From: JBCBKZ01 sp039026975 | GTDB lineage: Bacteria > Bacteroidota > Bacteroidia > J057 | DNA length: 23,718 nt | Direction of reading: 5' to 3' | Assembly (NCBI GenBank): GCA_039026975.1 | Contig: JBCCLI010000054.1 | Coordinates: forward strand, 1 to 23,718 | Shown here: positions 14,921-23,688 of the stretch, in pieces | How the letters are laid out: every line of letters begins with the position of its first letter | How positions within the stretch are numbered: position 1 is the first letter of the stretch | Notes under the pieces: model-generated | The model's database searches: none | Seen by the model: the letters and a program-made list of their open reading frames with translations, nothing else | What the model was told of the DNA's origin: nothing | Program-made: the position numbers and the translations under genes

Positions 14921-16201
14921 TTAGGTAGGATACTCCCATTCTCCTCTATACTTTCTTTTTAACAGCTTCTGGGCCTCTTTATCCCCTATGATTTTTTCCT
15001 TTTCTCCGTCCCATGATACACTTCTTCCAAGCTTGTAAGAGAGCATACCTAGTAGGCTCATATTGGTGGCTAGGTGTCCATATTCTATGTCGCAGGCCGG
15101 TTTGTTACCTGTTTCTATGGCATTCATAAAGTCTGCCCAAAGCTCCTTGATATTCTGACCATCAGGCGAATTAAGCTCAGCCTTTACCCGAATGACTTCC
15201 GCATTTTTATTCTTGGGATAAAATGTCCATCCATCTTGCCATCCCAGGTGTAGGGTACCTTTAGTACCGTAGAAGAAGCAGCCTACATTATGGTCTATAT
15301 ATGCGTTGGGGGCACATAGCTTGTGCTCCCATGTGAGGGTAAAGTCTTCAAACTCAAAGATGGCCATTTGGGTGTCTGGCGCATCTGTATTATCTGCCTT
15401 CACAAATCTGCCACCTGTAGAGTAGACGGTTTTAGGATATTTTTCTTCTGTCCACCACAGCACCTGATCAAACCAATGTATACCCCAGTCAGCTATGGTC
15501 CCATTAGCAAAGTTCAGGAAGTTGCGAAACCCCTTAGGATGAATTTTAGGGTTGTAGGCCTGCTCAGCAGCAGGCCCTACCCAGAAGTCCCAGTCCAGGT
15601 CTTCAGGTGGCTCTGCGTCTGTCATGGATTTACCAGGCCCTTGTCCATAGTTAATGAAGGCTTTTACTTGACTGATTTTCCCTGCTTTTCCTTCTTTCAG
15701 GAATTTCATGGCAGAAATATTATGGGGAGAGACTCTTCTATGTGTACCTACTTGCACCACTCTGTTATACGCTCTGGCAGCTTTTAAAATGGCTTGACCC
15801 TCACCTATGGTGTGGCCTATAGGTTTTTCCAGGTATAAATGTGCACCTTGTTTAATGGCAGCTATAGCAGGTAAGGCATGCCAGTGGTCTGGCGTACCTA
15901 TGATGGCTACCTCCGGCTTTTCCTTTTCAAGAAGTTCTCTGTAGTCCTTGTACAGGGCAGGCCTATCTCCCTTCAGCGTGGCTACTTCTGCTGCTGCTAA
16001 TGTTAAGGCTGCTCTATCTACATCACATAATCCTACTATGGTATTATCTCCATAGGCCATGGCTTCTTTGAGAATATTCATTCCCCACCATCCACATCCT
16101 ATAAGGGCTACCTTGTAGGGACTCTTCCTAGCTAGTGAAGGTAATAGGGGAAGGGCAGAAAGGGTTAGGCCAGTTTGTTTGATGAAGTGCCTCCTGTTCA
16201 T
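14921..16201 (-). CDS. Tat-exported Gfo/Idh/MocA family oxidoreductase (block 1)
   Basis: The 426-residue protein begins with a Tat motif (NRRHFIKQTGLTLSALPLLP). The Rossmann domain follows, with GCGWWG at 35-40, CDVD at 59-62, TPDHWHA and the catalytic-site motif EKPIGH (E125, K126, P127). The C-terminal alpha/beta domain carries ADWGIHWFDQVLWW (237-250). Members such as glucose-fructose oxidoreductase carry tightly bound NAD(P) through the Tat route and oxidise sugar hydroxyls; the sequence favours a glycoside 3-dehydrogenase-type role, but the substrate is unknown. It is the first gene of block 1, transcribed divergently from the type IX cargo gene. It shares family and layout, but not close sequence, with the second oxidoreductase at 18812-20284. 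Confidence 0.92.
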   Translation of the reverse strand: MNRRHFIKQTGLTLSALPLLPSLARKSPYKVALIGCGWWGMNILKEAMAYGDNTIVGLCDVDRAALTLAAAEVATLKGDRPALYKDYRELLEKEKPEVAIIGTPDHWHALPAIAAIKQGAHLYLEKPIGHTIGEGQAILKAARAYNRVVQVGTHRRVSPHNISAMKFLKEGKAGKISQVKAFINYGQGPGKSMTDAEPPEDLDWDFWVGPAAEQAYNPKIHPKGFRNFLNFANGTIADWGIHWFDQVLWWTEEKYPKTVYSTGGRFVKADNTDAPDTQMAIFEFEDFTLTWEHKLCAPNAYIDHNVGCFFYGTKGTLHLGWQDGWTFYPKNKNAEVIRVKAELNSPDGQNIKELWADFMNAIETGNKPACDIEYGHLATNMSLLGMLSYKLGRSVSWDGEKEKIIGDKEAQKLLKRKYRGEWEYPT

Positions 16202-16251
16202 ATATGGGTAAATATTAGCTTGAAGAAGGAAAGGGTATTTTGACCACTGTA

Positions 16252-16279
16252 CTAGTGTCTTTAATTTTCCTTCTAGTGT
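16252..16279. repeat. Direct repeat CTAGTGT x2 upstream of block 1
   Basis: CTAGTGT occurs at 16252-16258 and 16273-16279, starting 21 bp apart (two helical turns) and about 50-78 bp upstream of the block 1 start codon. This geometry is common for activator sites, but a seven-base repeat can also be chance. Confidence 0.35.
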
Positions 16280-16450
16280 AAAGAGGTAGGACTGATCCTC
16301 AATTACCAGATTGATAGATTTCTTTTTAGGGACTGGACTCCATCTATTTCCTAAGAATTAATGACTGAATATTCCTTCCTTGAAAATATTTCTTCTCCAA
16401 ACAAATTGCTGGATACCCTTACATATGTAAAGAAGCAGGACTTGTCATCA

Positions 16451-16480
16451 TTTGAACCTCCCTAGCCTGGGGTAGTATTG
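16451..16480 (+). promoter_or_regulatory. Bacteroidetes-type promoter of the type IX cargo gene
   Basis: TTTG (16451-16454), an 18-bp spacer and TAGTATTG (16473-16480) fit TTTG / TAnnTTTG with one mismatch. Transcription would start near 16487, leaving a leader of about 15 bases with GAAGGAAAT before the ATG at 16502. This supports that ATG over the in-frame TTG at 16478, which lies inside the promoter. Confidence 0.5.
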
Positions 16481-16501
16481 GGAAATTTATACGAAGGAAA
16501 T

Positions 16502-18748
16502 ATGGCACGCAGGCTTAATCCCAGACAACAACCTGGCGTAAAGACCAGGAACCTATTCATCATTGGTGGTGTATTGGTAACAGCAATCTTTTTAGTCTTA
16601 GTCAGTATTTTCAATATCAAGAAAAGCACTACATCGCATACCTTTTCTAATGTAGCGATCTCAGGTGCAGGTAATGCAGGTGCTGATGCAGGCTTTAATG
16701 CCTTTAAGGAGGGGGGATTTGCGTGGGGAGATCTGAATATGGATGGTTTTCTAGACCTGGTCGTCAATACAGAAGATGCTAATTGGGGAACCCGTGTTTT
16801 AATAGCTAACCCCCAGGACCCAGAAAATCCTTTCTATGAGGATCTTACCACTACTTATTGTAACCACTGTACACAAAATATTAGAGAAAGATCCGCTGAT
16901 ATTGCTGATATTAACCATGATGGATATCCAGATATGCTCAGAAATACTGCCTTCGAAGGGGCCTTTATATACCTAAATAGGGGTCCTTCTGATGGCTACA
17001 AACTTGGGATAGGAGCAAATAATGATCCCAACTTCACTCTTGGTAGCTCTACCTTACATGATGGCCTACTGAACTCAGAGGGAATGTGCTTGGCAGACTA
17101 TGATAATGATGGCTGGCTGGACATCATCCTGGAGAACCATAACTATGGGATTGATGTGTTTCGTAATCCAGCGGATGGTACCGCTAATTTTGTCTGTATG
17201 TATCCACAAGATACAGATTTACCTAGAGATGCCACGGACGGGGACTACGCCGCAGTAGTAGATTTTGATGATGATGGAGACATAGACATAGTAGCCCGGA
17301 AAAGAGACCAAAACGATTTCTTTGTAAATGACGGGGATGGGACATTCTCTAATGGGCAGGAAATAGGAAATACGGTTAACTACAACAAAGGAGGAGTAGC
17401 CTTTGGGGATTTTGATAATGATGGAGACTTTGATTTGTATTGGACAGATGGGGATAAAAACCAGATTCATCTAAATAATGGATCTAACACCCTCCTTCCT
17501 ACCTCCGGAAGTAATAATTATGGAGAGCCTTGGCTTTCCGCTGGGGTATCAGCTCCCAACGATGGGATAGATGGGGTAGCTGTGGGAGATGTCAATAATG
17601 ATGGAAAAGTAGATATATTCTTAACAGATAATGCAGGAACTAGCTACCTCTTTATTAATGAAACCCCTGATGGAGGGATGTTAAGTTTTAAGAGAGATAA
17701 TCTGGGAATCAATGTAAATGCTGATGGAGAGGGATGTGCTTTTGCTGATTATGATAATGATGGAGATTTAGACTTATACCTTAATGTAAAAGGGGGCTCT
17801 AATCAGCTGTGGCGGAATAACTTAAATACACTCGGGAATGATAGTTATTTATTTGTGGAGCCTCGGATTTTCTTAGGGGCTAATACCTACCGGGCAGCTC
17901 TAGGTGCTAATATAGTACTCAGAGACTGTGAGGGAAAGGTGGTAAGCGGAATCAGGGAAGTGCCTACCGGAGCTGGGCATGGGACTGATGCCCCTGATCA
18001 GGTTCACTTTGGGTTACCCTTTGGAGCAGATGAGGTGTATCAGGTAGATGTGAGCTTCCCCAGAAAGAATGGAAGCCGGATAACAGTCAAGCGGATTATC
18101 CAGCCTTCCAGAGAGGATAATCACACACTGGTAGTATATGATACAGATGAGAATGATCCTTTTGAATGTGAGAATCACCCTTTTCCAGTAGAGTGGCTAA
18201 ACTTTGAAGCCAAGTGGGTAGGGGAGGAGGTATCTCTGGAATGGATAACAGCCAGTGAAACTAATACTAATTTCTTCCAAGTGCAGCGTTCCATAGATGG
18301 CTCTTTCTTTGAGTCTAGAACAGAACTTACTGCTAGAGGAAATTCTTCAGAAATTTCTCGCTACAGCTTTATAGATGATGAGGCTATTACCCTAACTACG
18401 AATACCATCTACTACAGAATCAAGCAAGTAGACCTGGATGGTCAATTCTCCTTTAGTAAAACTATAGCTATTTCTTCCACTATCCAGCCTGGCATGGAGA
18501 TAAATGTTTTTCCCAATCCCATGAAAGGGCCGCTGACAGTCTCATGGACGCCTCTTCAGCAAAGGGTGCTGACTATCTGTGATTTATTAGATTCGGATGG
18601 GAGAACCATTGCTAGCAGACGGCTTTCTCCTTCTGAGTCAGAAGCAACCTTTGAGACCGCTACATTACCTAAAGGAATTTACTACATCTACGTGGTTCAG
18701 GGCGGATATACAGAAACCAAGATTGTGGTAAAGGGAGAAGACTTTTAG
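16502..18748 (+). CDS. FG-GAP/VCBS repeat and ASPIC/UnbV protein with type IX sorting tail
   Basis: I start the 748-residue protein at ATG 16502, preceded by GAAGGAAAT. Residues 17-37 are a hydrophobic segment after a basic n-region, without an obvious cleavage site. Seven calcium-binding D-x-D/N-x-D-G repeats follow (GDLNMDGFLDL, ADINHDGYPDM, ADYDNDGWLDI, VDFDDDGDIDI, GDFDNDGDFDL, GDVNNDGKVDI, ADYDNDGDLDL), enough for one seven-bladed integrin-like propeller. An ASPIC/UnbV domain (ALGANIVLRDCEGK, 'VPTGAGHGTDAPDQVHFGLP') comes next, then a fibronectin-like module and a type A Por sorting domain (INVFPNPMKGPLTVSW ... LPKGIYYIYV). Such tails direct proteins through the type IX system to the cell surface. 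It probably binds carbohydrate or protein outside the cell. It separates the two catabolic blocks and has its own promoter and terminator. Confidence 0.9.
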   Translation: MARRLNPRQQPGVKTRNLFIIGGVLVTAIFLVLVSIFNIKKSTTSHTFSNVAISGAGNAGADAGFNAFKEGGFAWGDLNMDGFLDLVVNTEDANWGTRVLIANPQDPENPFYEDLTTTYCNHCTQNIRERSADIADINHDGYPDMLRNTAFEGAFIYLNRGPSDGYKLGIGANNDPNFTLGSSTLHDGLLNSEGMCLADYDNDGWLDIILENHNYGIDVFRNPADGTANFVCMYPQDTDLPRDATDGDYAAVVDFDDDGDIDIVARKRDQNDFFVNDGDGTFSNGQEIGNTVNYNKGGVAFGDFDNDGDFDLYWTDGDKNQIHLNNGSNTLLPTSGSNNYGEPWLSAGVSAPNDGIDGVAVGDVNNDGKVDIFLTDNAGTSYLFINETPDGGMLSFKRDNLGINVNADGEGCAFADYDNDGDLDLYLNVKGGSNQLWRNNLNTLGNDSYLFVEPRIFLGANTYRAALGANIVLRDCEGKVVSGIREVPTGAGHGTDAPDQVHFGLPFGADEVYQVDVSFPRKNGSRITVKRIIQPSREDNHTLVVYDTDENDPFECENHPFPVEWLNFEAKWVGEEVSLEWITASETNTNFFQVQRSIDGSFFESRTELTARGNSSEISRYSFIDDEAITLTTNTIYYRIKQVDLDGQFSFSKTIAISSTIQPGMEINVFPNPMKGPLTVSWTPLQQRVLTICDLLDSDGRTIASRRLSPSESEATFETATLPKGIYYIYVVQGGYTETKIVVKGEDF

Positions 18749-18768
18749 CAGCTATACCTATAAAAGAG

Positions 18769-18802
18769 AAACGGAGTGTACCCTTCATACACTCCGTTTT
18801 TT
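18769..18802. terminator. Bidirectional terminator between converging genes
   Basis: AAACGGAGTGTA (18769-18780) and TACACTCCGTTT (18788-18799) form a perfect 12-bp stem with a 7-base loop, followed by more T. An A-rich left flank lets it also end the minus-strand oxidoreductase gene, whose stop is at 18812. Confidence 0.9.
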
Positions 18803-18811
18803 CATGAAAAC

Positions 18812-20284
18812 TTAAATAAGTTTCCAGCCTTCTCTATAAGGCCGACTCACAAACTGATTAGCATCATCAAAGTTGGTGATTTTCATGTTATCACCATCCC
18901 ATAGCAGTTTCTTCCGCCCATAGTAGCTTCTCCTGCCATTTTTCTGCTCCTTGGCGAGAGAATAGCTTCTGATAGCTAGATTCCCCATCAATACGGTTTC
19001 ATTCAGGGGACCTGCATAATCAAAGGAGGAGGTCAAGGCTTTATGCTCTGGGCTATTAAATCCTGCCTTGATAGCTTCTGTCCATGCATGCTGATGCCCA
19101 TATTCAGGCATGTCAGCATAAATGTTTCCACCTGTATATCCCTTAGGCATAGTTAGTACCTCTCCGCTGGGTAAATAGACCTTAGGTTCTCTTCCGTATA
19201 CCCCACAGGTCATAACCCCTTTCTCACCTAGCATAATTACCCCATTTCCACTACCCGTGCTTCCTAAATCGTGGGAGGCAGGAATTAAGTCAGGATGGAA
19301 GGGCCTAATACCTCCGTCTGACCAGATCATTTTAATTTCAGAGGCGTTTTTCTCCGTGGCGGGGAACTTGAGTTGGACGTGAGCAGAAGGGGGGCAGCCT
19401 TCCGGGATATGCTCAGCCACCCAGTCTCTGGTAAATACCTGCCCCACACTACACTCTACCTCGGTAGGGTATCCGAGGCCTAAGACCCTAAAAGGGGGAT
19501 CTATCAGGTGGCACCCCATGTCTCCAAGGGCACCTGTCCCAAAATTCCACCAGCCTCTCCATTTGAATGGGTGAAAAAGGGGATGATAATCCACGTAGCG
19601 GGCAGGTCCTATAAAGAGATCCCAGTCTGACTCACTGATCTGACCAGGCATAGCAGGCTTTTCAGTAGGGAAAGGAATGCCCTGTGGCCACACAGGCCTG
19701 TCCGTCCATACATATACGGTATGGACAGCTCCTATTAATCCTTGGCCGAACCATTCCATCATTTGTACCTGGCCAGGGTTAGAGGCTCCCTGATTTCCCA
19801 TCTGGCTAACAATTTTGTATTTCCTGGCCGCCTCTGTCAACATCCGCGTTTCATAGATGTTATGCGTTAGTGGCTTCTGTACATAGACATGAATCCCTAA
19901 TTGCATGGCAGCCATAGCTGATACGCCATGTATATGGTCAGGAGCTGAGATGGTAACTGCATCTATTTCCTCTCCCATTTCATCCAGCATGACCCTGAAG
20001 TCTTTGTATAGCTTGGCTTTCTTAAACTTTTTCATGCTGTCCTCTGCCCTGTTGATGTCTACATCACAGAGGGCTACCACATTTTCTTTCCCTTTGTTCC
20101 AGGCATTCCTAATATCAGAAGTACCTTTTCCCCCTGCTCCTATGGCAGCCAAGTTTAGTTTATCACTAGGGGCTATGTACCCTCTTCCTAGTACATGACG
20201 AGGGACTATCATAAAGCCAGCCCCTGCCAGGGCACCAGCTTTTAAAAATTTTCTTCTAGAGGTAGTTGTATCTTTCTTAGGCAT
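18812..20284 (-). CDS. Tat-exported Gfo/Idh/MocA family oxidoreductase (block 2)
   Basis: The 490-residue protein begins with a textbook Tat signal (SRRKFLKAGALAGAGFMIVP at 9-28). The Rossmann domain has GAGGKG at 49-54, CDVD at 73-76, SAPDHIHG at 113-120 and the core lysine in QKPLTH (136-141), where the first oxidoreductase has EKP. The C-terminal domain includes 'WWNFGTGALGDMGCHLIDPP'. QKP instead of EKP is common in this exported subfamily and keeps the catalytic lysine. It should oxidise or reduce a sugar with bound NAD(P) in the periplasm; substrate unknown. It is the last gene of block 2, 62 bp after the sulfatase gene. Confidence 0.92.
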   Translation of the reverse strand: MPKKDTTTSRRKFLKAGALAGAGFMIVPRHVLGRGYIAPSDKLNLAAIGAGGKGTSDIRNAWNKGKENVVALCDVDINRAEDSMKKFKKAKLYKDFRVMLDEMGEEIDAVTISAPDHIHGVSAMAAMQLGIHVYVQKPLTHNIYETRMLTEAARKYKIVSQMGNQGASNPGQVQMMEWFGQGLIGAVHTVYVWTDRPVWPQGIPFPTEKPAMPGQISESDWDLFIGPARYVDYHPLFHPFKWRGWWNFGTGALGDMGCHLIDPPFRVLGLGYPTEVECSVGQVFTRDWVAEHIPEGCPPSAHVQLKFPATEKNASEIKMIWSDGGIRPFHPDLIPASHDLGSTGSGNGVIMLGEKGVMTCGVYGREPKVYLPSGEVLTMPKGYTGGNIYADMPEYGHQHAWTEAIKAGFNSPEHKALTSSFDYAGPLNETVLMGNLAIRSYSLAKEQKNGRRSYYGRKKLLWDGDNMKITNFDDANQFVSRPYREGWKLI

Positions 20285-20346
20285 GTTTGTCGGGGTTGAT
20301 TTTTAGATTTAAGCCAGAAATTACAGTTTTTCCTTTGTAGGAACAA

Positions 20347-22287
20347 TTAGCTTTTCACTTTCATGGCCTCAGATAGGGCCCAGCAGGTGTATACTTCATA
20401 AAACTGCGTCCACTCCAGTCCTTGGCATTCATCCGCTATGATATTGGTCACCTGATCAGCAAGTGGAGCTAGTTGGTCTGCCGTCATCATTACTTCTTCA
20501 ACTATTCTGGCAGCATATAAGCGGGCGACTTTATTTTCACTGTTCAAGTAGGAAGAAAGAGTCTCATAAGCTGCTTCTGGAAGCTCCTGATAACAAAGCG
20601 CTTGGGCAGCAGTAAGGGCTACAGCAGGAGAGGGGTGAGACAGATTCTTCTTAAAAGCACCTACTACTTCAGGAGAACCCCAATCGGCTTTGTTATAAAT
20701 AGCCGATAAAGGTGGATAAAGGGTAATAGGTCTGCTTAAACCTGATACGGATGCCCAATAGGCAATAGTTGGGTGTGGATGTTGCAGATAGCCCAGCCAT
20801 GTTTCTGAATTCCAGTCATCACCTGTACGCAATTGAAAAAAACTAAGTATCTCATCTGTAGGTAAATAATCTGGATTTCTTAGAGATTCATATATGGTGC
20901 TGCTATCATCTATATTCACCATATCGATTTCATGGAGAAGTCCTGAATCATAGGTACTTACAGTCCATTCATCTAACTGTGCCCTCATCTTCACTAGTTG
21001 TTCCTGGTAAGTAGAATCCCCTGCCAGGTTAGTAGTCTCAAATGGGTCCTTACTTACATCATACAGTTCTTCATAAGTACGAGTCAGTGCCCACATACTA
21101 GCCTGGGCATTGGTTAGTGCAGGTGTTTGTCGTCTTTGCCTATAGAGCGCTTGCATGATCTCTGACTGGTCTGTGTAAAAGTTGGGTTGGATAAGGGGTG
21201 TGTGAGATAGGTAATTTCTCACGTATCTAAAGCGCTTATCCCTTACCGTTCTGGAGGCCTCATACGCTTCATCTACTCTGTCAGAATGTCCTATGACATA
21301 GGGAATATCTTCCTTCTTTTCTCCTAAAAAGACTTTCCCTTGCATATAATTTGGAATGGGAATATCCAACATACTTAAGAGGGTAGGAGGGAAGTCTACA
21401 AAACTTACTAAATCGTCTGAAGAAGTTCCAGGGGTAAGTCCTAATTTCTTTTGCCAGGCAGGAGGGGCCTTTATGATGAGCGGCACCCTGAGACCTGAAT
21501 CATATAGGGCTCGCTTAGACCTGGGCATACCTGTCCCATGGTCTGAATAATAAAAGATGATGGTATTATCAGTCAGCCCATCTTCCTCTAGTTCAGCTAG
21601 TATTTCCCCTACTCTCCTGTCCATCAGACTGACTAGGTCATAGTAACGGGCCCATAGCTTTTTTACTTCCTCAGAATCAAAGTGATAGGGAGGAACTGGT
21701 GCTAGATCAGGATCATGTTTTTCCTTATCTGAAAGGAGCTTCCCATACTTTTCATAGAAAGCAGAGTCAGACCCGAAAATCTGAGATTGGTGGGTAGTTT
21801 CTATGTTGAAGACACTGAAAAAGGGCTGTCCGTCCGGACGCTTTCTCCAGTGGGCTTCTTTGCTGGACTCATCCCAAATATCCTCTTTGGTGAAGTTATA
21901 ATCTTCCTTATCATTATTAGTGCAGTAGTAGCCTTTTTCTCTTAGGTATTCCGGGAATCCTTTAATGAAGTCAGGGATTCGGGTGTAGCTTCTTAGGTGT
22001 TGGGTACCCAGGCTGGTAGCATACACACCTGTGATGAGGCAGGCTCGGGAGGGAGAACAGACAGGGGCGGTAGCATAGGCATGGGTAAACTTGATACCTT
22101 CAGCGGCTAGCTGGTCCAGGTGAGGGGTGTAGGCATACTCATCTCCGTATGCCCCCAGAAAGGCATTCATGTCCTCACTGGTGATCCACAGTATGTTAGG
22201 AAGGGATTCTATAGAGGACTCCTCTTCACATCCGAGACATAAGAAGAGGGATACCATGAAGTACCAACAAGCATTTTTTTTCATCAT
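20347..22287 (-). CDS. Lipoprotein sulfatase (formylglycine type)
   Basis: The 646-residue protein has a lipoprotein signal with lipobox CLGC (Cys20), followed by EEES; an acidic stretch directly after the cysteine resembles the Bacteroidetes lipoprotein export signal, suggesting surface location. The sulfatase core carries the formylglycine motif C77-S-P-S-R81 ('APVCSPSRACLITGVYATSL'), an early metal site at SEDM (37-40), THQS at 165-168, and D249-H250 with GTGMPRSKRALYDSGLRVPL. Cys77 needs a separate maturase (anSME or FGE) not in the window. The last about 130 residues look like HEAT-type helical repeats (HPSPAVALTAAQAL, LNSENKVARLYAARIVEEVM). It lies 5 bp after the DUF2231 gene and 62 bp before the oxidoreductase, so it should act on a sulfated glycan or sugar of the same pathway. 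Confidence 0.93.
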   Translation of the reverse strand: MMKKNACWYFMVSLFLCLGCEEESSIESLPNILWITSEDMNAFLGAYGDEYAYTPHLDQLAAEGIKFTHAYATAPVCSPSRACLITGVYATSLGTQHLRSYTRIPDFIKGFPEYLREKGYYCTNNDKEDYNFTKEDIWDESSKEAHWRKRPDGQPFFSVFNIETTHQSQIFGSDSAFYEKYGKLLSDKEKHDPDLAPVPPYHFDSEEVKKLWARYYDLVSLMDRRVGEILAELEEDGLTDNTIIFYYSDHGTGMPRSKRALYDSGLRVPLIIKAPPAWQKKLGLTPGTSSDDLVSFVDFPPTLLSMLDIPIPNYMQGKVFLGEKKEDIPYVIGHSDRVDEAYEASRTVRDKRFRYVRNYLSHTPLIQPNFYTDQSEIMQALYRQRRQTPALTNAQASMWALTRTYEELYDVSKDPFETTNLAGDSTYQEQLVKMRAQLDEWTVSTYDSGLLHEIDMVNIDDSSTIYESLRNPDYLPTDEILSFFQLRTGDDWNSETWLGYLQHPHPTIAYWASVSGLSRPITLYPPLSAIYNKADWGSPEVVGAFKKNLSHPSPAVALTAAQALCYQELPEAAYETLSSYLNSENKVARLYAARIVEEVMMTADQLAPLADQVTNIIADECQGLEWTQFYEVYTCWALSEAMKVKS

Positions 22288-22292
22288 CTCCC

Positions 22293-23681
22293 CTAGTTTT
22301 GGACCAGAGCACCAATGTCTATGTCCAGCTCAGGTCGTTCTTTTTTAAGGTCGGCTACGGCCGATTGACTGACTTCTGTTTGCCAGAGATAAACTTTTTC
22401 TAAGGCGGGTAAAGCCCTGATGGTTTCCAGGCTAGCATCAGTCAGCTCAGTACCAAACACATTCAAGGAAGCTAGATGCGTCAAGGGTTGTAGATAGGAT
22501 AAGCCTTGATCACTGATAGGATTTTGTTGAATTCTCAGTCTGGTTAGGTTAGAAAAGCTTCCTAACAGTTCTATCCCTTCATCTTGCAAGCCTTTATCTG
22601 CCAAATCTAACCAGGTAATATGCGCTTTAAGGGGGGCTAACTGTTCTAGTTGCTCCTGAGAAATCGTGTTTCCATTAAAGGAAACTTCCAGTAGGTGATT
22701 CTCAGCGGATAACTGCCGAATGGTGAAGGACTCTTCCGCTAGCTGGGCAAGAACCTCCACTGGTGCTGGGGCTATTTTAACTTTCTCATACCAGGGCTTA
22801 GGTTCAGTATCCATGCGGTACAGGCTAGCTAGTATGGGCTTGACTCTGTCAGGGATAGGTAGGTCTGACGCCTTATTCTCAAATGAGGCGTCTTCCTCTA
22901 TCCACCACTCCAGCATTTGGATTTCCTGAAAAGTCATAGGTTCTCCCTTAGTAGGCATATGCTTTTCACTGGTGTGGGGGAGGAGTAGACGTTTAAATAT
23001 TTCGCTTTCACGGGCGTTACCTGCTACCAGGACGGGACCACCATTCCCTCCTGCCAATAACTTTTCAGGGGTAGCCATATTCAGCCCGCCTCGTTGGACT
23101 TCATCATTATGGCAGGCCATACACTTCTGGGCAAAAATGGGTTGTATGAGGTCCTGGTATACTAAGGCTGAGTCAGGATCACTTATCTGCGGAAGACCTA
23201 CGGCTAGGCTGGTTTGAGTCCCTGTGATTTTCTGGATAAATCCTGGAGCGTGCTCAGTTAAATACCCGGAACCATGGGTGAGGTTACCTCCCTGATGCCC
23301 GGCTAAGGTGAGTAGCAGAAGGACAAAAACATTGAGAATAGCATGCGACTTTTTAGGGATAATACTGGGATTTTTCTTGATCCACCACATTCCAAAGGAA
23401 ATGAGGCTGAGCAAAATCCCCATCCATCTATGCCAGAATAAGCCTTGTTCTGGATAACTTCCGGAAGCTGCTAACAGCCATCCACAGAGGGAAGCCGCTG
23501 TAGCACTTAGGGCAGATAATAACCAGCTGAAAGCTACCATCTTTTGGCTGTTCTTACTGCTGTCTTTCTGAAACCATTCCAGGAGAATAGCCAACACAAA
23601 AAAGCCTATGGGAAGGTGAACCACTAAGGGGTGGAACCTGCCTATGAATTCTCCTAAACTTACCAGTACCATTAATTTCAT
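22293..23681 (-). CDS. DUF2231 membrane domain / cytochrome c / leucine-rich repeat fusion
   Basis: The 462-residue protein has three parts. Residues 1-130 are a DUF2231-like domain with four membrane helices (about 17-36, 49-71, 82-101, 112-129) and histidines in HPLVVHLPIGF (H17, H22), FWHRW (H84) and AGHQGGNLTH (H129, H136). Residues about 170-262 are a planctomycete-type cytochrome c with the heme motif CMACH (C187, C190, H191) and a likely axial Met in HMPTKGEP (M242). Residues about 320-445 are leucine-rich repeats (LTRLRIQQNPISDQGLSYLQ). Such proteins are thought to bring electrons from periplasmic oxidation to the membrane, but this is not proven for DUF2231. It lies 5 bp before the sulfatase gene and 7 bp after the stop of the upstream gene, so it sits inside an operon. 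Confidence 0.88.
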   Translation of the reverse strand: MKLMVLVSLGEFIGRFHPLVVHLPIGFFVLAILLEWFQKDSSKNSQKMVAFSWLLSALSATAASLCGWLLAASGSYPEQGLFWHRWMGILLSLISFGMWWIKKNPSIIPKKSHAILNVFVLLLLTLAGHQGGNLTHGSGYLTEHAPGFIQKITGTQTSLAVGLPQISDPDSALVYQDLIQPIFAQKCMACHNDEVQRGGLNMATPEKLLAGGNGGPVLVAGNARESEIFKRLLLPHTSEKHMPTKGEPMTFQEIQMLEWWIEEDASFENKASDLPIPDRVKPILASLYRMDTEPKPWYEKVKIAPAPVEVLAQLAEESFTIRQLSAENHLLEVSFNGNTISQEQLEQLAPLKAHITWLDLADKGLQDEGIELLGSFSNLTRLRIQQNPISDQGLSYLQPLTHLASLNVFGTELTDASLETIRALPALEKVYLWQTEVSQSAVADLKKERPELDIDIGALVQN

Positions 23682-23688
23682 GATCCCT

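Larger units (their letters stand above)
16202..16501. other. Divergent intergenic region between block 1 and the type IX cargo gene
   Basis: This 300-bp region must hold the promoters of both directions. Seen in it: a direct repeat of CTAGTGT 21 bp apart, a 12-bp palindrome TTACATATGTAA (16419-16430), and a Bacteroidetes-type promoter for the plus-strand gene. No gene or RNA is evident. For the minus-strand oxidoreductase I see no clear TTTG / TAnnTTTG promoter. Confidence 0.6.

Noticed and set aside
15323..15787. Plus-strand open frame of 154 codons antisense to the first oxidoreductase.
   Set aside because: The minus-strand gene has all family motifs; the antisense frame has no start context or homology I can see.
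16478..16501. TTG start for the type IX cargo gene.
   Set aside because: It lies within the likely -7 promoter element, and the ATG at 16502 has a better upstream GAAGGAAAT.
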